From: Malaya genurostris
Taxonomy: Eukaryota > Arthropoda > Insecta > Diptera > Culicidae
NCBI RefSeq assembly: GCF_030247185.1
Contig: NC_080572.1
Span: forward strand, 208,907,435-208,971,434
DNA: 64,000 nucleotides
Direction: 5' to 3'
The position numbers and the translations under genes were made by a program. Below the pieces are notes generated by a model. That model saw only the letters and a program-made list of their open reading frames with translations. It had not been told where the DNA came from and made no database searches. Shown here one piece after another: positions 55,373-64,000 of the stretch; position 1 is the stretch's first letter; the number at the start of each line of letters is the position of its first letter.

Positions 55373-55572
55373 TTGCCAATCTTACTCATCTCGCGACGAA
55401 GGGAGAAAACGGAGCCCACGATGTTTCCAGCGTTCGGTGAACGAACCGTGAATAGCCAGCGGCAGCAGCAACGTCAAACAAAAGTAAAAGTAAGCTGCCG
55501 GGCACACGCAAATGACTATTCCAAAAGTCGCGACGCACCACTGGCCGCAGTACGGTTTGTAACGGCAACGCG

Positions 55573-56877
55573 ATGAGAATGAAATCGAAACCGATTCATC
55601 GGGCAACGATAGCCAAAGGCCTTCAAGTGATCGTTTTGATGGCTATCGTAGCGCAAGTTGCATGTGACGTCATGATCTGTAACTACGAAAAATTCGACCT
55701 GTATGACAGCAGTTATCAGAAGAAAACGGACGATTTTTGTGTTTTTAAGGATGTGTTTCTGCAAAGTGATGTCCGGTACATGGACTTTATGGCGAATAGT
55801 TTGGACTACAGAAAAGTTGCATTCATCAATTCCAAGTTCCCATTCGTTCCACCGTCGTTGTATCGGAATTTCGATGACGTTCGAGAACTTTATGTGCGCA
55901 GGTGCATGATCGATACACTAAGGATTACCCGATTGATCGAGAAAATGTACGCCGGATACAATCAAATCACATCCATTTTGATTGACGGAAACGGATCAAA
56001 TAACTTACGGGAGCTCTACTTGGAAACTAATTCCATCGGTGACATATCAAATCTGACCAATCTCCCAAATATGGAAGTACTAGTGTTAGAAAATAATCCC
56101 CGAATAGGCAATACTGATTTTGCAATGTTCTCGCGAATGGTTAATCTCTGGAAGTTGGATCTGGAAAATACTGGAATGACTAAAATTATTAACAGTCTCA
56201 AATTGAACCTAAACGAGCTGGTGCGCCTCGATTTATCCAACAACCAGCTAAGCTACATCGATATGCAGTTATTTCAAACATTTCCGCATCTGGAACATTT
56301 GTGGCTCAACGGAAACCGCATTTACTACATGGAATTTGAACCGATCCGTACATTCGTGCCGGATATCCGCAGCATTGTGATCGATGACAATTACTGGGGA
56401 TGCCAGCATCTAGCGATCGTCAGTAAATATTTTCTCGAGAATGGAGTGATCATTCGGACCGGAGAGTGCAAAACCCGGGCTGTTCATAAAGTGTGCTGTG
56501 CAGATACCACCGCTTTGATTGACAACCGCTACATTATTGAAATGAATATCAAAACCCAGAACCGGTTTAACCGTGAAATCGAATCTCTCGAGAAGAGCAA
56601 TTTCCAGCTGCAGCAAATCGTGGAAAGCATGCGGACGCAGCTTAACAGCTTGATCCTGAACTATACCATTACGATGGTAGGCAACAAGGATTCTCCGATT
56701 CAGGACGATTCCTCGCCGGCCTTGTCAGAATCAGTGGAAGATTATTCGTACGAGAATGACGAAGAAGAACGGCACGGTCATGCAGCGTTCCAGCAGGATG
56801 CCACCACGGAGGAAAGTAGTGAGGAGCAAAGTGCGACTGATAATGTTGCCCAAAGTGAACGCAATAGTATTGACTGA
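55573..56877 (+). CDS. Secreted leucine-rich-repeat protein with coiled coil (LRIM-like)
   Basis: A 434-residue single-exon protein. Residues 1-31 are a signal peptide (LQVIVLMAIVAQVA core). An N-terminal cap has C31, C36 and C56. LRRs follow from about 78 to 268, clearest at LRELYLETNSIGDISNLTNL (145-164), MEVLVLENNPRIG, LWKLDLENTGMTKI, LVRLDLSNNQLSYI and LEHLWLNGNRIYYM. A C-terminal cap has WGCQHL (C277), C299 and the pair C308-C309, then a coiled coil at about 329-363 and an acidic Ser/Glu-rich tail (376-434). N-glycosylation motifs stand at N140, N160 and N363. The order signal-LRR-Cys pattern-coiled coil and the phrase MYAGYNQI resemble mosquito LRIM/APL1 immune proteins that act in complement-like (TEP1) complexes in haemolymph. 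The acidic tail is unusual. Function is inferred; no TM segment is seen. Confidence 0.85.
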   Translation: MRMKSKPIHRATIAKGLQVIVLMAIVAQVACDVMICNYEKFDLYDSSYQKKTDDFCVFKDVFLQSDVRYMDFMANSLDYRKVAFINSKFPFVPPSLYRNFDDVRELYVRRCMIDTLRITRLIEKMYAGYNQITSILIDGNGSNNLRELYLETNSIGDISNLTNLPNMEVLVLENNPRIGNTDFAMFSRMVNLWKLDLENTGMTKIINSLKLNLNELVRLDLSNNQLSYIDMQLFQTFPHLEHLWLNGNRIYYMEFEPIRTFVPDIRSIVIDDNYWGCQHLAIVSKYFLENGVIIRTGECKTRAVHKVCCADTTALIDNRYIIEMNIKTQNRFNREIESLEKSNFQLQQIVESMRTQLNSLILNYTITMVGNKDSPIQDDSSPALSESVEDYSYENDEEERHGHAAFQQDATTEESSEEQSATDNVAQSERNSID

Positions 56878-57789
56878 CGGAGACTGGACCGGACTAGAAA
56901 TGTTCTAGCAAAGTGAACGAAATAACGTGAACTTAGTCAACTTTCAGGTAGTGTGCAAAGCGATAATTATGAAATGTGCAATCATTATAAAGTGGTGTTG
57001 ATCAACGTATAACAAATTTACAATAAGAAAATATGACTTAGAAAATGAAACTGTGCTTCTCGTAATCATGTGAGACATTTTTGCGTACATCTATCATCAT
57101 GACTACTGGAACTTTAAGAATACGAGATTCAAGGTATTTCGATTATTTCAACTTTGTAGTGTTTCAGTTTTAATTTTCATTATTGTAATTTTTGATTTGG
57201 CATATGTATACTTTATAATCATGAAGGACCACTAGCATCATCAGTTCACAAAAATATGTATCTCAAAAATATGTATCTCAAAAACGACTGATTCTCGTAT
57301 TCGACAATTTTTTAGGCAACTGTCGGGACTAAATAGAGAAAGTACACGCTAAAACACTATTCCTTAATTATTTTATTTCTTAAATGACACTTGAAAATCG
57401 ATTATCTCTAAATATGTATTCATTTATAAACAATCACTGTAAAAAATGGCTCTTAAACGGATGTCCAAAGGGCCGAGTGTCTTGTACTATTCGAATCAAA
57501 TTGTCGAGAATGAAAAATGATAGTAAGTATGTGTGTATGTAAAATTTTTGTGCACCCGTTTTTGTCAAAGATTGCTTAACCGACTTTAATGAACTTAGGT
57601 TCAGTCTTGTGGTTCCATGCTAATTTTTCGAGTTTTGTCCGGATCAGTGAGATACGTTAAAAATATTCATTTCCTGAGGGTTGCTTTTACAAAGGATAAT
57701 TTTTTAGAGGTATTTGATTCGATTTTCAAAAAAATAACAAAACACTTGAGCATGAAATTTTTGTTAGAATCGATAGAACGATCAATATA
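56878..57789. other. 3' flank of the LRR gene and repeat-like sequence
   Basis: Just after the stop the only polyadenylation-like signal is AATAAG near 57021, so the 3' end is unsure. From about 57440 the sequence (GGGCCGAGTGTCTTGTACTA, AACCGACTTTAATGAACTTA) looks like the interspersed non-coding repeat group seen near 5500-5850. No gene is visible. Confidence 0.4.
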
Positions 57790-58080
57790 ATTAAATGTAC
57801 CAACAATGTGCAAATGTTGACCGCGGCTCCGCTTTAGACAGCCCATGGCCAAGGTCCCATTTTAGCACAATCTCTCCAACATATCGGGCGGTTTTCACGA
57901 ATAATACCACTGGACCATAATCCACACCAAACAGTGACTTTTTCGGGATGCATTGGTAGCTGTTGCAATGCTTCTGGCTGGTTGAACTCCAGATTCGACA
58001 ATTTTGCTTGCTGACGTATCCATTTAATCAGAAATACAAAAGTGTATTCTCCAACTTTGCCAGCGTTCATTCGTAATTAA
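57790..58080 (-). pseudogene. Tc1/mariner-superfamily transposase remnant, copy 2
   Basis: A 78-codon frame encodes WIRQQAKLSNLEFNQPEALQ, QLPMHPEKVTVWCGLWSSGI and IRENRPICWRDCAKMGP. It is homologous to the piece at 41795-42100 and the better kept of the two. The catalytic region before it is lost. It directly borders a foldback sequence. Confidence 0.7.
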
Positions 58081-58086
58081 AACTAT

Positions 58087-58376
58087 TCATGATTGAAATT
58101 TTCGAAATCGAAAAAATAATTTTGATGCCAAAAGGCTTAGAATTGCATGAAACGTCGAGATTTAGTGTCATCTCGAAAAAAATTTTTTTTGAAAAAAATC
58201 GACTTTTTGGGAATTGGAAAAAATATCAAAATTTTTCCCAATGTCAAATTCAGTCCCAGAAAGTTGATTTTTTCAAAAAAAAAATTTTTTTGAGATGACA
58301 CTAAATTTCTATGTTTCATACAGTTTTGAGAGTTTCGGCATCAAAAAAAAATTTCGATCTTGGAAATTTCATGTAC
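58087..58376. repeat. Foldback element, arms of about 130 bp
   Basis: The left arm (58087-58215) and right arm (about 58250-58376) are imperfect reverse complements: TTTAGTGTCATCTCG / GAGATGACACTAAAT, GAAAAAAATCGACTTTTTGG / AGAAAGTTGATTTTTTC, TTTTGATGCC / GGCATCAAAA and GCATGAAACG / GTTTCATAC. The loop is only about 35 bases. Transcription would give a long hairpin RNA. It may be a foldback MITE that once belonged to the adjoining transposon. Confidence 0.75.
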
Positions 58377-58559
58377 TCCCCCTAATGGTGATTTTTCAAG
58401 ATCGAAAATTGTCAAACCTTTACCACCAGGCAGCACCCCTTACGCATGTCCGATTTAGCTCAAATTTTGCATGAAGGCTTTTTTCGAGATGCTTAAACTT
58501 TCGAGCACTAGAGCTTAACAAAAATAGAGGTGATTCCAACATTTTGGCACCCTTATATA

Positions 58560-58806
58560 TATAAGAGCGGTAAAAATCAACGTGTTTTGTCGATTGCGTC
58601 ACAGATACCATCATATATCTGGAACCAAAAGTCACAACCATTTGATATTCGAACTTGATCAATGGCCCGACAGTAGCTTGTAAACGAGCCCAAGTAGGTT
58701 AAAATCGGTTCAGCCATCTCTGAGAAAATTGAGCGCGTTAAAATACAACGCTTTTTGTCGGTTACGTCACTTATACAATCATATCTCCGTAACCAAAAGT
58801 CACAGC
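58560..58806 (+). repeat. Dispersed repeat with tandem units, left part
   Basis: One and a half units are visible: TTTTGTCGATTGCGTCAC, ATATCTGGAACCAAAAGTCA, TTTGATATTCGAACTTGATC, AAAATCGGTTCAGCCATCTC, then again TTTTTGTCGGTTACGTCACT and CCAAAAGTCACAGC. It breaks at GTCACAGC (58799-58806), where the hAT-like element inserted, and resumes at 62288. Confidence 0.7.
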
Positions 58807-61800
58807 CAGGGATGCAAACTGCCTCCCCTTCTTTATTACTGTAGTCTGTTAACTCACATTTACATTTTCTATTATTCGTACTGTACCACGCTGCTGCATT
58901 CAAACAAAAATTCTACTACAGTAGGCATGCGAAGCAGTATCGCGTTAAAAACTACCGCCGAAATCACCGCCGCTTGAGGTAGGTAGAAATTCTATCTTTC
59001 TGAATTTTACTGTCTCCTTGTTCGCGCTACTGTAGCACAAAAAATGTAGCTCGCTACGGTAGAGTAATGTACTTTGCCGCTGTAGAAAAAAGTACATTGG
59101 TGCGATAGAAAAATGTACTTTACCGCGGTAGTTAACAGTGGTATCGAAGAACAGTAAGCGCAGCACATTGCCTATATTCTTCGCTATTTCAAAGATGATT
59201 TTCGCTTATTCAGAATGTTTATAAAGTAGTATTGCTAATATCTTTTATTTAACCCCGGTTTTAAGCTTTTGATCGTTGCCAGGAGGTATTAATGGTTGGT
59301 TTTGCCAGAGGGTATTAATGAATTATTTTTCTCGAAAACAAAAAATGTTTTAAAGTAAAATTATTAAGTTGCAGAATTATTTATGTATTTCAAATAAAGA
59401 AATTATGTAATCGCTGTGAGAATCAACTTTTGAATAGAGGCTCGTAGGGCCGAGAATCTTATACTGTTTGAATCAGTTCACTTAGTTCGCACAGTGACTG
59501 TGTGATTAGTTCAATAAATTATTCATGTTTTCTGGACTTGTTAATTGATGGACAAGTAAACTCAATTCGACTTTACTGGTTCCGGAAAGTAGTGGGCGAA
59601 AGATATTTTTGAAATGGTTTGATCGATTCGCACTAACTTCGTATAAAATTGAAAGACTAGTTCCGAAATGACATATTTATACGTGTAAAATAATTCAAAC
59701 CGTGATATGAACAAAATAATAAAATCAATTAGTATTTCGATCGAAATGAATGAAAAACTCACTCGGAATGGAAATAACAAATTAACGAATTAATGAGTGC
59801 GGTTCACAATAAAATATAATCAATAATTAAACACAGTACTAAGAAACAAATTAGAATAGTAACTTAAACTGCCATAGTTAGATTCATTATACTCTATGTG
59901 TACTACCGTCAATCATATGTATTAAAAAAAAAGTTTTGTACTGTGTTATAACATGCAGATCATCCAAATTGATTTCCATTGGTATGATCGCTGTTTTGCT
60001 ATCCTCGTCAGCTGATTGTTCATCTATATTATTTTCCAAAGGTGTCGCATTAGAAAGAGAAAAGTTGGTGCTTCGCATATCGCGTTCTCTCTGACAGCAA
60101 CCTAAGGACCACCTGAAAAGTGTTGACTTATGATGACCACTTTTACTCTTTGTTTGAGTCAAAATCGGTTATATCAATCGAAAGCTTCCCAAGAAACAAA
60201 TGCACCTAGTGTTATAAAATATCTAGTATATTTACATTCCTAGAGCCACTTCAGTAAACTCTAAGAAAATTAAATCTCTGATACACAAATTATTTCAACT
60301 GCACTGACTCTGTCAAACGGAAACCTTTATGATAATTGTTAGGTTAGGTTAGGTAGAGCTAACACCCACGCTTTATCTGAGAAACGCTGGAATTGCGACT
60401 TAGCCCACAGTGGGAAGTTTGGGCTCGGTAAAATATTGCTGACTTTCGAACAGCTCAACAATAAGATCAGTAAAAAGTATCATTTACCGATCGATCAGTA
60501 GAGCTGAGCTGAGACTCATTTCTTCATAATTTTATACTGAATTATTTATCACTCCATACTGAAGTTTGAGGACATTTACATAAAAATTGCAAATACAAGA
60601 GATTGGTAAGCTATAGAGCATTACTGCTATTTTGATCGGTTAGGATTAAAACCTGGTAAAATATCATCTTTGGTCCCACAAAATCGATTTATTTAAGTGT
60701 GCTCGAAAAAATATTGGGCTTACTGCCCAAAACATGGAAAATATTCAGACATCGAAGACTATATCTTTCTGAAATCATTATTAGCTTTCCAATTTCAGTG
60801 AATTATGTAATTATCCGAAATTTAATTTGTGCTGATGATGATCGCTAGAAAGCATATTATCAAGTATATTAGTAAAACAAAAGTTTACCATTTGTATTTT
60901 TTATCCTCATGTTTACCGGAATCAATTAAAATTCAACGCAGCTTTTATAGATTTCACGATGAATTATTCTTTTGCTTGGGATTTACTAAAAAAAATTTTC
61001 TGACGAAAAATGATTTCCACTTCGAGTCACTGAAATTCTAAACGTAGCGAAATACTTAACGATTTCTTTAAACTCGACTTTAGATTTTTCTAGTTGGGAA
61101 AGAGTTGTACAATCAATACTGATCGTTCAATAAAAATACATCTTTAAAGATAGTAACATCGACAAAAGGTTCGAAAAGGAATTCAAATTTCTTCTTGTCC
61201 TTATTTGATTAAACCTAGCTTCTATTGGGTTGTAAACACAGCCTAAATATATTGTATGCATGGCTAGATTACAGGAAAAGGCTTCTGTGTTTCCGTTGAA
61301 GAGACTTAAAAAAGTTCGTTGAAGAATCCCTTAGAAATGCATACGTTTGAAATAAAGATATAACTAGAAATAAAAATGCAAGGAAAAAATGAAATTGCCC
61401 GCTTCAGAAAACTTGATTTTTTTTTCTGAGTAGGGTAACGATTCGTAAAGATAATAACACCAGTATTATGCACAATTATGCCGTAATCTGATTTTTCAGA
61501 GCCGAAACAAAGATATTTCATCCGATTTTATCATAATTTGTTGATTGGCAGTCGCGTAATCCTCAAAATAACGTGGTAGCTCCACAAATGAAATGATTAT
61601 TAGTACAATAACCCTATGTAAGATGAATGCATTTCTATACCCATAAATTTTAATATATTGTTAGTCTGGATTATTCTAAACATAAAATATAGTCAACACA
61701 AAAATTTAACAAGATAGGCTCATGCAATGGAATTCTTAATGTAAAAACAGGTCTTGATACCAGATAACAAATTGCATCGTTCAAAAAGATATCAACGAAT

Positions 61801-62287
61801 ATCAACGAATTCCTAGTTCAATAAAATATAATCAGTTGTTCAAATAGATAAATAGTTCGTCTTTCCGCAAAAATAATACTTATGCATGTGAAAGATTAAT
61901 TCAATCAACCTTTCACTACACACCTTCTGAGCAAACACCGTAAAGTACAGCGGTAGAATACTTTTTCGTCCGCAGCTCTTAAGTACTTTTTCATCCGCAG
62001 TAGAGCACATTTTTGTCCGCAGTAGAATACTTTTTTTCGTTGGCGGTAGGAAGCTACAGTACATTTTTGAAATCTACGGGAGTTTCAAGCAGCAGTACAA
62101 GACCGTACCAGCAAGAAAAGGTAGAATGAAGTAAAGCAAAATTTGTTTCTACCTGTACCGTTCTAATCGTTGCTGGCACTCTCTCTGCGGTAAATGTACC
62201 ATCAAGCAGTTGTAGCGGGCTGTAGAATTTTGAATGTGTAGAACGTACAAGGATAAATGTATTCTACCGCTACCGTTTGCATCCCTG
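58807..62287. mobile_element. hAT-like element with perfect 13-bp TIRs and 8-bp target duplication
   Basis: CAGGGATGCAAAC at 58807-58819 is mirrored exactly by GTTTGCATCCCTG at 62275-62287. Both sides carry the direct repeat GTCACAGC (58799-58806, 62288-62295), and the host repeat continues across without loss. CAG-type ends and an 8-bp duplication are diagnostic for hAT. Both subterminal regions (58820-59160 and 61910-62270) repeat short motifs such as GTACTTT(A/G)CCGC, GTAGAATACTTTTT and CCGCAGTAGA, likely transposase-binding sites. The 2.7-kb centre is AT-rich with no recognised transposase; the 91-codon minus ORF at 59887-60162 is not convincing. It is therefore non-autonomous or gutted. 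Confidence 0.85.
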
Positions 62288-62295
62288 GTCACAGC

Positions 62296-62565
62296 CATTT
62301 GATCTTTGAACTTGATCAATGGCCCAACAGTAGCTTTCAAACGAGCCCAAGTTTGTTAAAATCGGTTCAGCCATCTCTGAGAAAATTGAGCGCGTTCAAA
62401 TATCTTCGAAAAGTGCACACACATACATACACACACAGACATTTTCCGATCTCGTCGAACTGAGTCGAATGGTATATAACACTATGGGTCTCCGAGGCTC
62501 CGTTCGAAATTCGGGTTTTCCAGCAATTCTAATACCTTTCTATAGAGAAAGGTAAAAAGAGAGAG
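62296..62565 (+). repeat. Dispersed repeat with tandem units, right part
   Basis: It continues the repeat broken at 58806: TTTGATCTTTGAACTTGATC, AAAATCGGTTCAGCCATCTC, GAGAAAATTGAGCGCGTTCA, then the CA-rich run and TCTCGTCGAACTGAGTCGAA, ending with GGTCTCCGAGGCTCCGTTC and TCTATAGAGAAAGGTAAAAA. The same ending is at 19676-19785. The DNA to 62760 shows nothing further. Confidence 0.7.
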
Positions 62566-62939
62566 TATAATTGCCAACGTCACTCTTTCCTCTATGACAA
62601 GACGACACCAAACTAACGTCAACAGCATTTCAATTCTCACTCTTTCATCGATGTATTGAAAATCTTTGACGCTTGTCTATAGAGACAAATCAAAGTAATT
62701 ACACCTCAGAACTTCTTTGGAAACCAAAACTACTACAGATTAAAGCACCAACAGTTAAAAGTAATTGTAAAACCTTTTTACCCTGTAATTCCAGAATCGG
62801 AAGCTGGAATCGAATAAAACTCAACAATTTTGTATGGTACCTGTACCATAAAGAACCAAAATTCGAAAATCGGTGTAGCCGAAGTCAGTTAAATCCACAT
62901 CAGGAGCTGTATAGTTTACATTTGATTCAAACTGTTTGA

Positions 62940-63483
62940 AAATCAGTAAAGTCATCTTTGAGAAATCGTAGTGCGAATTAAATTTTTGGGTTCCTTCCGA
63001 GTTGAAAACTGAATACCACTACAACTGAAATAAGTTTATTTGGTTATCGACTATCCAAATCTGCAAACCCGATAAACCTGATTAATTTATGTGAAATAGA
63101 CATTTTTATATTATTCACCCTGTATCCCCTAAACCGGAAGTTGGATCTGACTGAAAAGCAAGATGTTTTATAGGATCTAAGAACTTTTCATTTGAATCTC
63201 AGATTATTCTTTAATTTCATATCAATCTTAGATCGGTTCATCCATCTACGAGAAAAATGGGTTACACATTTTTAATTTCGTTTCACATTTCATCCTGTAA
63301 TTCCGGAACAAGAAATCGGATCCAAACACAATTCAGGAACCTAGGGAGCATACGACTTTTCATAGGAATCTGATTTTGAAGAAAACGGTTGAATCATCTT
63401 CGAAAAAAAAGGAAAAAAATTGAATGAAATTATTTGTCACACACTCATTTGCTGATCTCGACGAACTGATGCGAATGGTATAT
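62940..63483 (+). repeat. Dispersed repeat, inverted copy of 5937-6560
   Basis: Matches include AAGTTTATTTGGTTATCGAC, CATCTACGAGAAAAATGGGT and TTGCTGATCTCGACGAACTG, each found in reverse complement at 5937-6560. The sequence from 62760 to 62940 (AATTCCAGAATCGGAAGCTG) probably belongs to the same repeat. It is non-coding. Confidence 0.6.
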
Positions 63484-63770
63484 GGGTGTTATGTTCTTCC
63501 AACATTTGTTGCTGTAAGTAGTTTAAATCAGTAATATTATGGAAATGCTTTCAACTGGAAAATGTTGCCATCATATGGTTTACATATGTCATATTCGAAT
63601 GATTATGTTGCCAAAAACGAACCGTGCTAAATTCGGTCCGAAGCATAATGTCATGAAAAGGGATGCTGTACACAGTCTTTTTTGTACTTAGAAACAACTG
63701 TATGTAACAGTATAAAAAATCGTGTTTCACGTTGCTCCCAAGCATTGCTTTGTCATAGAATGCACAAAAC

Positions 63771-63926
63771 TTTTTTTTTCTGTTTCAATTATAGAGGCTT
63801 TAACATTAATGTCATTCGCCTCTTCGGGCCAGAAAAACTTTCTGACCCTATGTGCGGGGTTGGGAATCGAACCCAGGTGGGCGGCGTGAAAGGCATCGAC
63901 TTACCCATCACGCTATACCCGTCCCC
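63771..63926 (-). repeat. tRNA-derived SINE family A, copy 3, reverse, with target duplication
   Basis: Reverse-strand copy of the SINE at 1422-1584, with the B box visible as GGAATCGAACC on the plus strand and a T-run (A-tail) at 63771-63779. It is flanked by ATGCACAAAAC (63760-63770) and ATGCACCAAAC (63927-63937), an 11-bp target duplication with one mismatch, so the insertion is fairly recent. Confidence 0.85.
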
Positions 63927-64000
63927 ATGCACCAAACTTCTGCTGGAATAAGGGGAAAAGACGCTTACACAAAAATGTCGATATCTCCGTTGAAAATGGA

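Noticed and set aside
59887..60162. 91-codon minus ORF in the hAT-like element as a transposase piece
   Set aside because: It has no BED finger, catalytic or dimerisation motif of hAT transposases.
60339..60353. TTAGGTTAGGTTAGG, the common insect telomere unit
   Set aside because: Only three units inside a hAT-like element. Diptera lack TTAGG telomeres, and such short runs are common in insect genomes.

Overview
The window is eukaryotic, most likely a culicid mosquito or close dipteran relative. This rests on a luna/KLF6-7-type Krüppel-like zinc-finger exon, a secreted LRIM-like leucine-rich-repeat gene, intron-rich AT-biased DNA, and a mixed load of mariner, LOA-like, CR1/L2-like, Jockey-like and ITmD37-like elements typical of mosquitoes. 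Only two host genes can be supported: the last coding exon of the KLF gene (32906-33081, +) and an intronless LRR gene (55573-56877, +). Nearly everything else is transposable-element DNA, much of it nested.

Layout. 1-4720: sparse sequence with SINE fragments and an element built of inverted TTTCGCCGAAA arrays (2680-3535). 4721-8466: a hAT-like non-autonomous element with an 8-bp target duplication, carrying a 5'-truncated LINE and a SINE. 8861-19194: one mariner copy (about 1.29 kb originally) inflated to 10.3 kb by three insertions: a 1.16-kb TIR element (9394-10556), a near full-length CR1/L2-like LINE (11067-16396) and a LOA-like LINE in reverse (16610-19017) flanked by a duplication of about 150 bp of the mariner. 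19800-22740: repeat-poor, possibly regulatory. 22748-26340: an old TIR element with a few satellite-type monomers, split by a Jockey-like LINE and a 178-bp MITE. 27676-32660: a younger relative in which the left arm has expanded into about 33 head-to-tail monomers of about 116 bp, in 233-bp dimers and larger higher-order blocks.

32906 onward: KLF terminal exon and a probable long 3' UTR. 35825-38830: a graveyard of transposase and gag pieces. 39400-41780 and 44390-49770: largely repeat-free. 42109-44377: two copies of a TA-flanked MITE in opposite orientation, around a region packed with ACTCAAA/TTTGAGT palindromes. 50710-51627: an internally deleted mariner with both ends. 52514-54590: an element with long inverted arms. 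55366-56877: TATA box and LRR gene. 58087-58376: a foldback hairpin element. 58807-62287: a second hAT-like element with perfect 13-bp TIRs and an 8-bp target duplication. 63771-63926: a tRNA-derived SINE.

The strongest candidates for something new are the satellite-bearing TIR element, which has two stages of the same process in one window, and the CR1/L2-like LINE whose ORF1 and ORF2 share a frame separated by one UAG in the tobamovirus-type readthrough context UAG-CAA-CUA. All element names are assigned by eye from protein motifs, terminal repeats and target duplications; no database search was possible.
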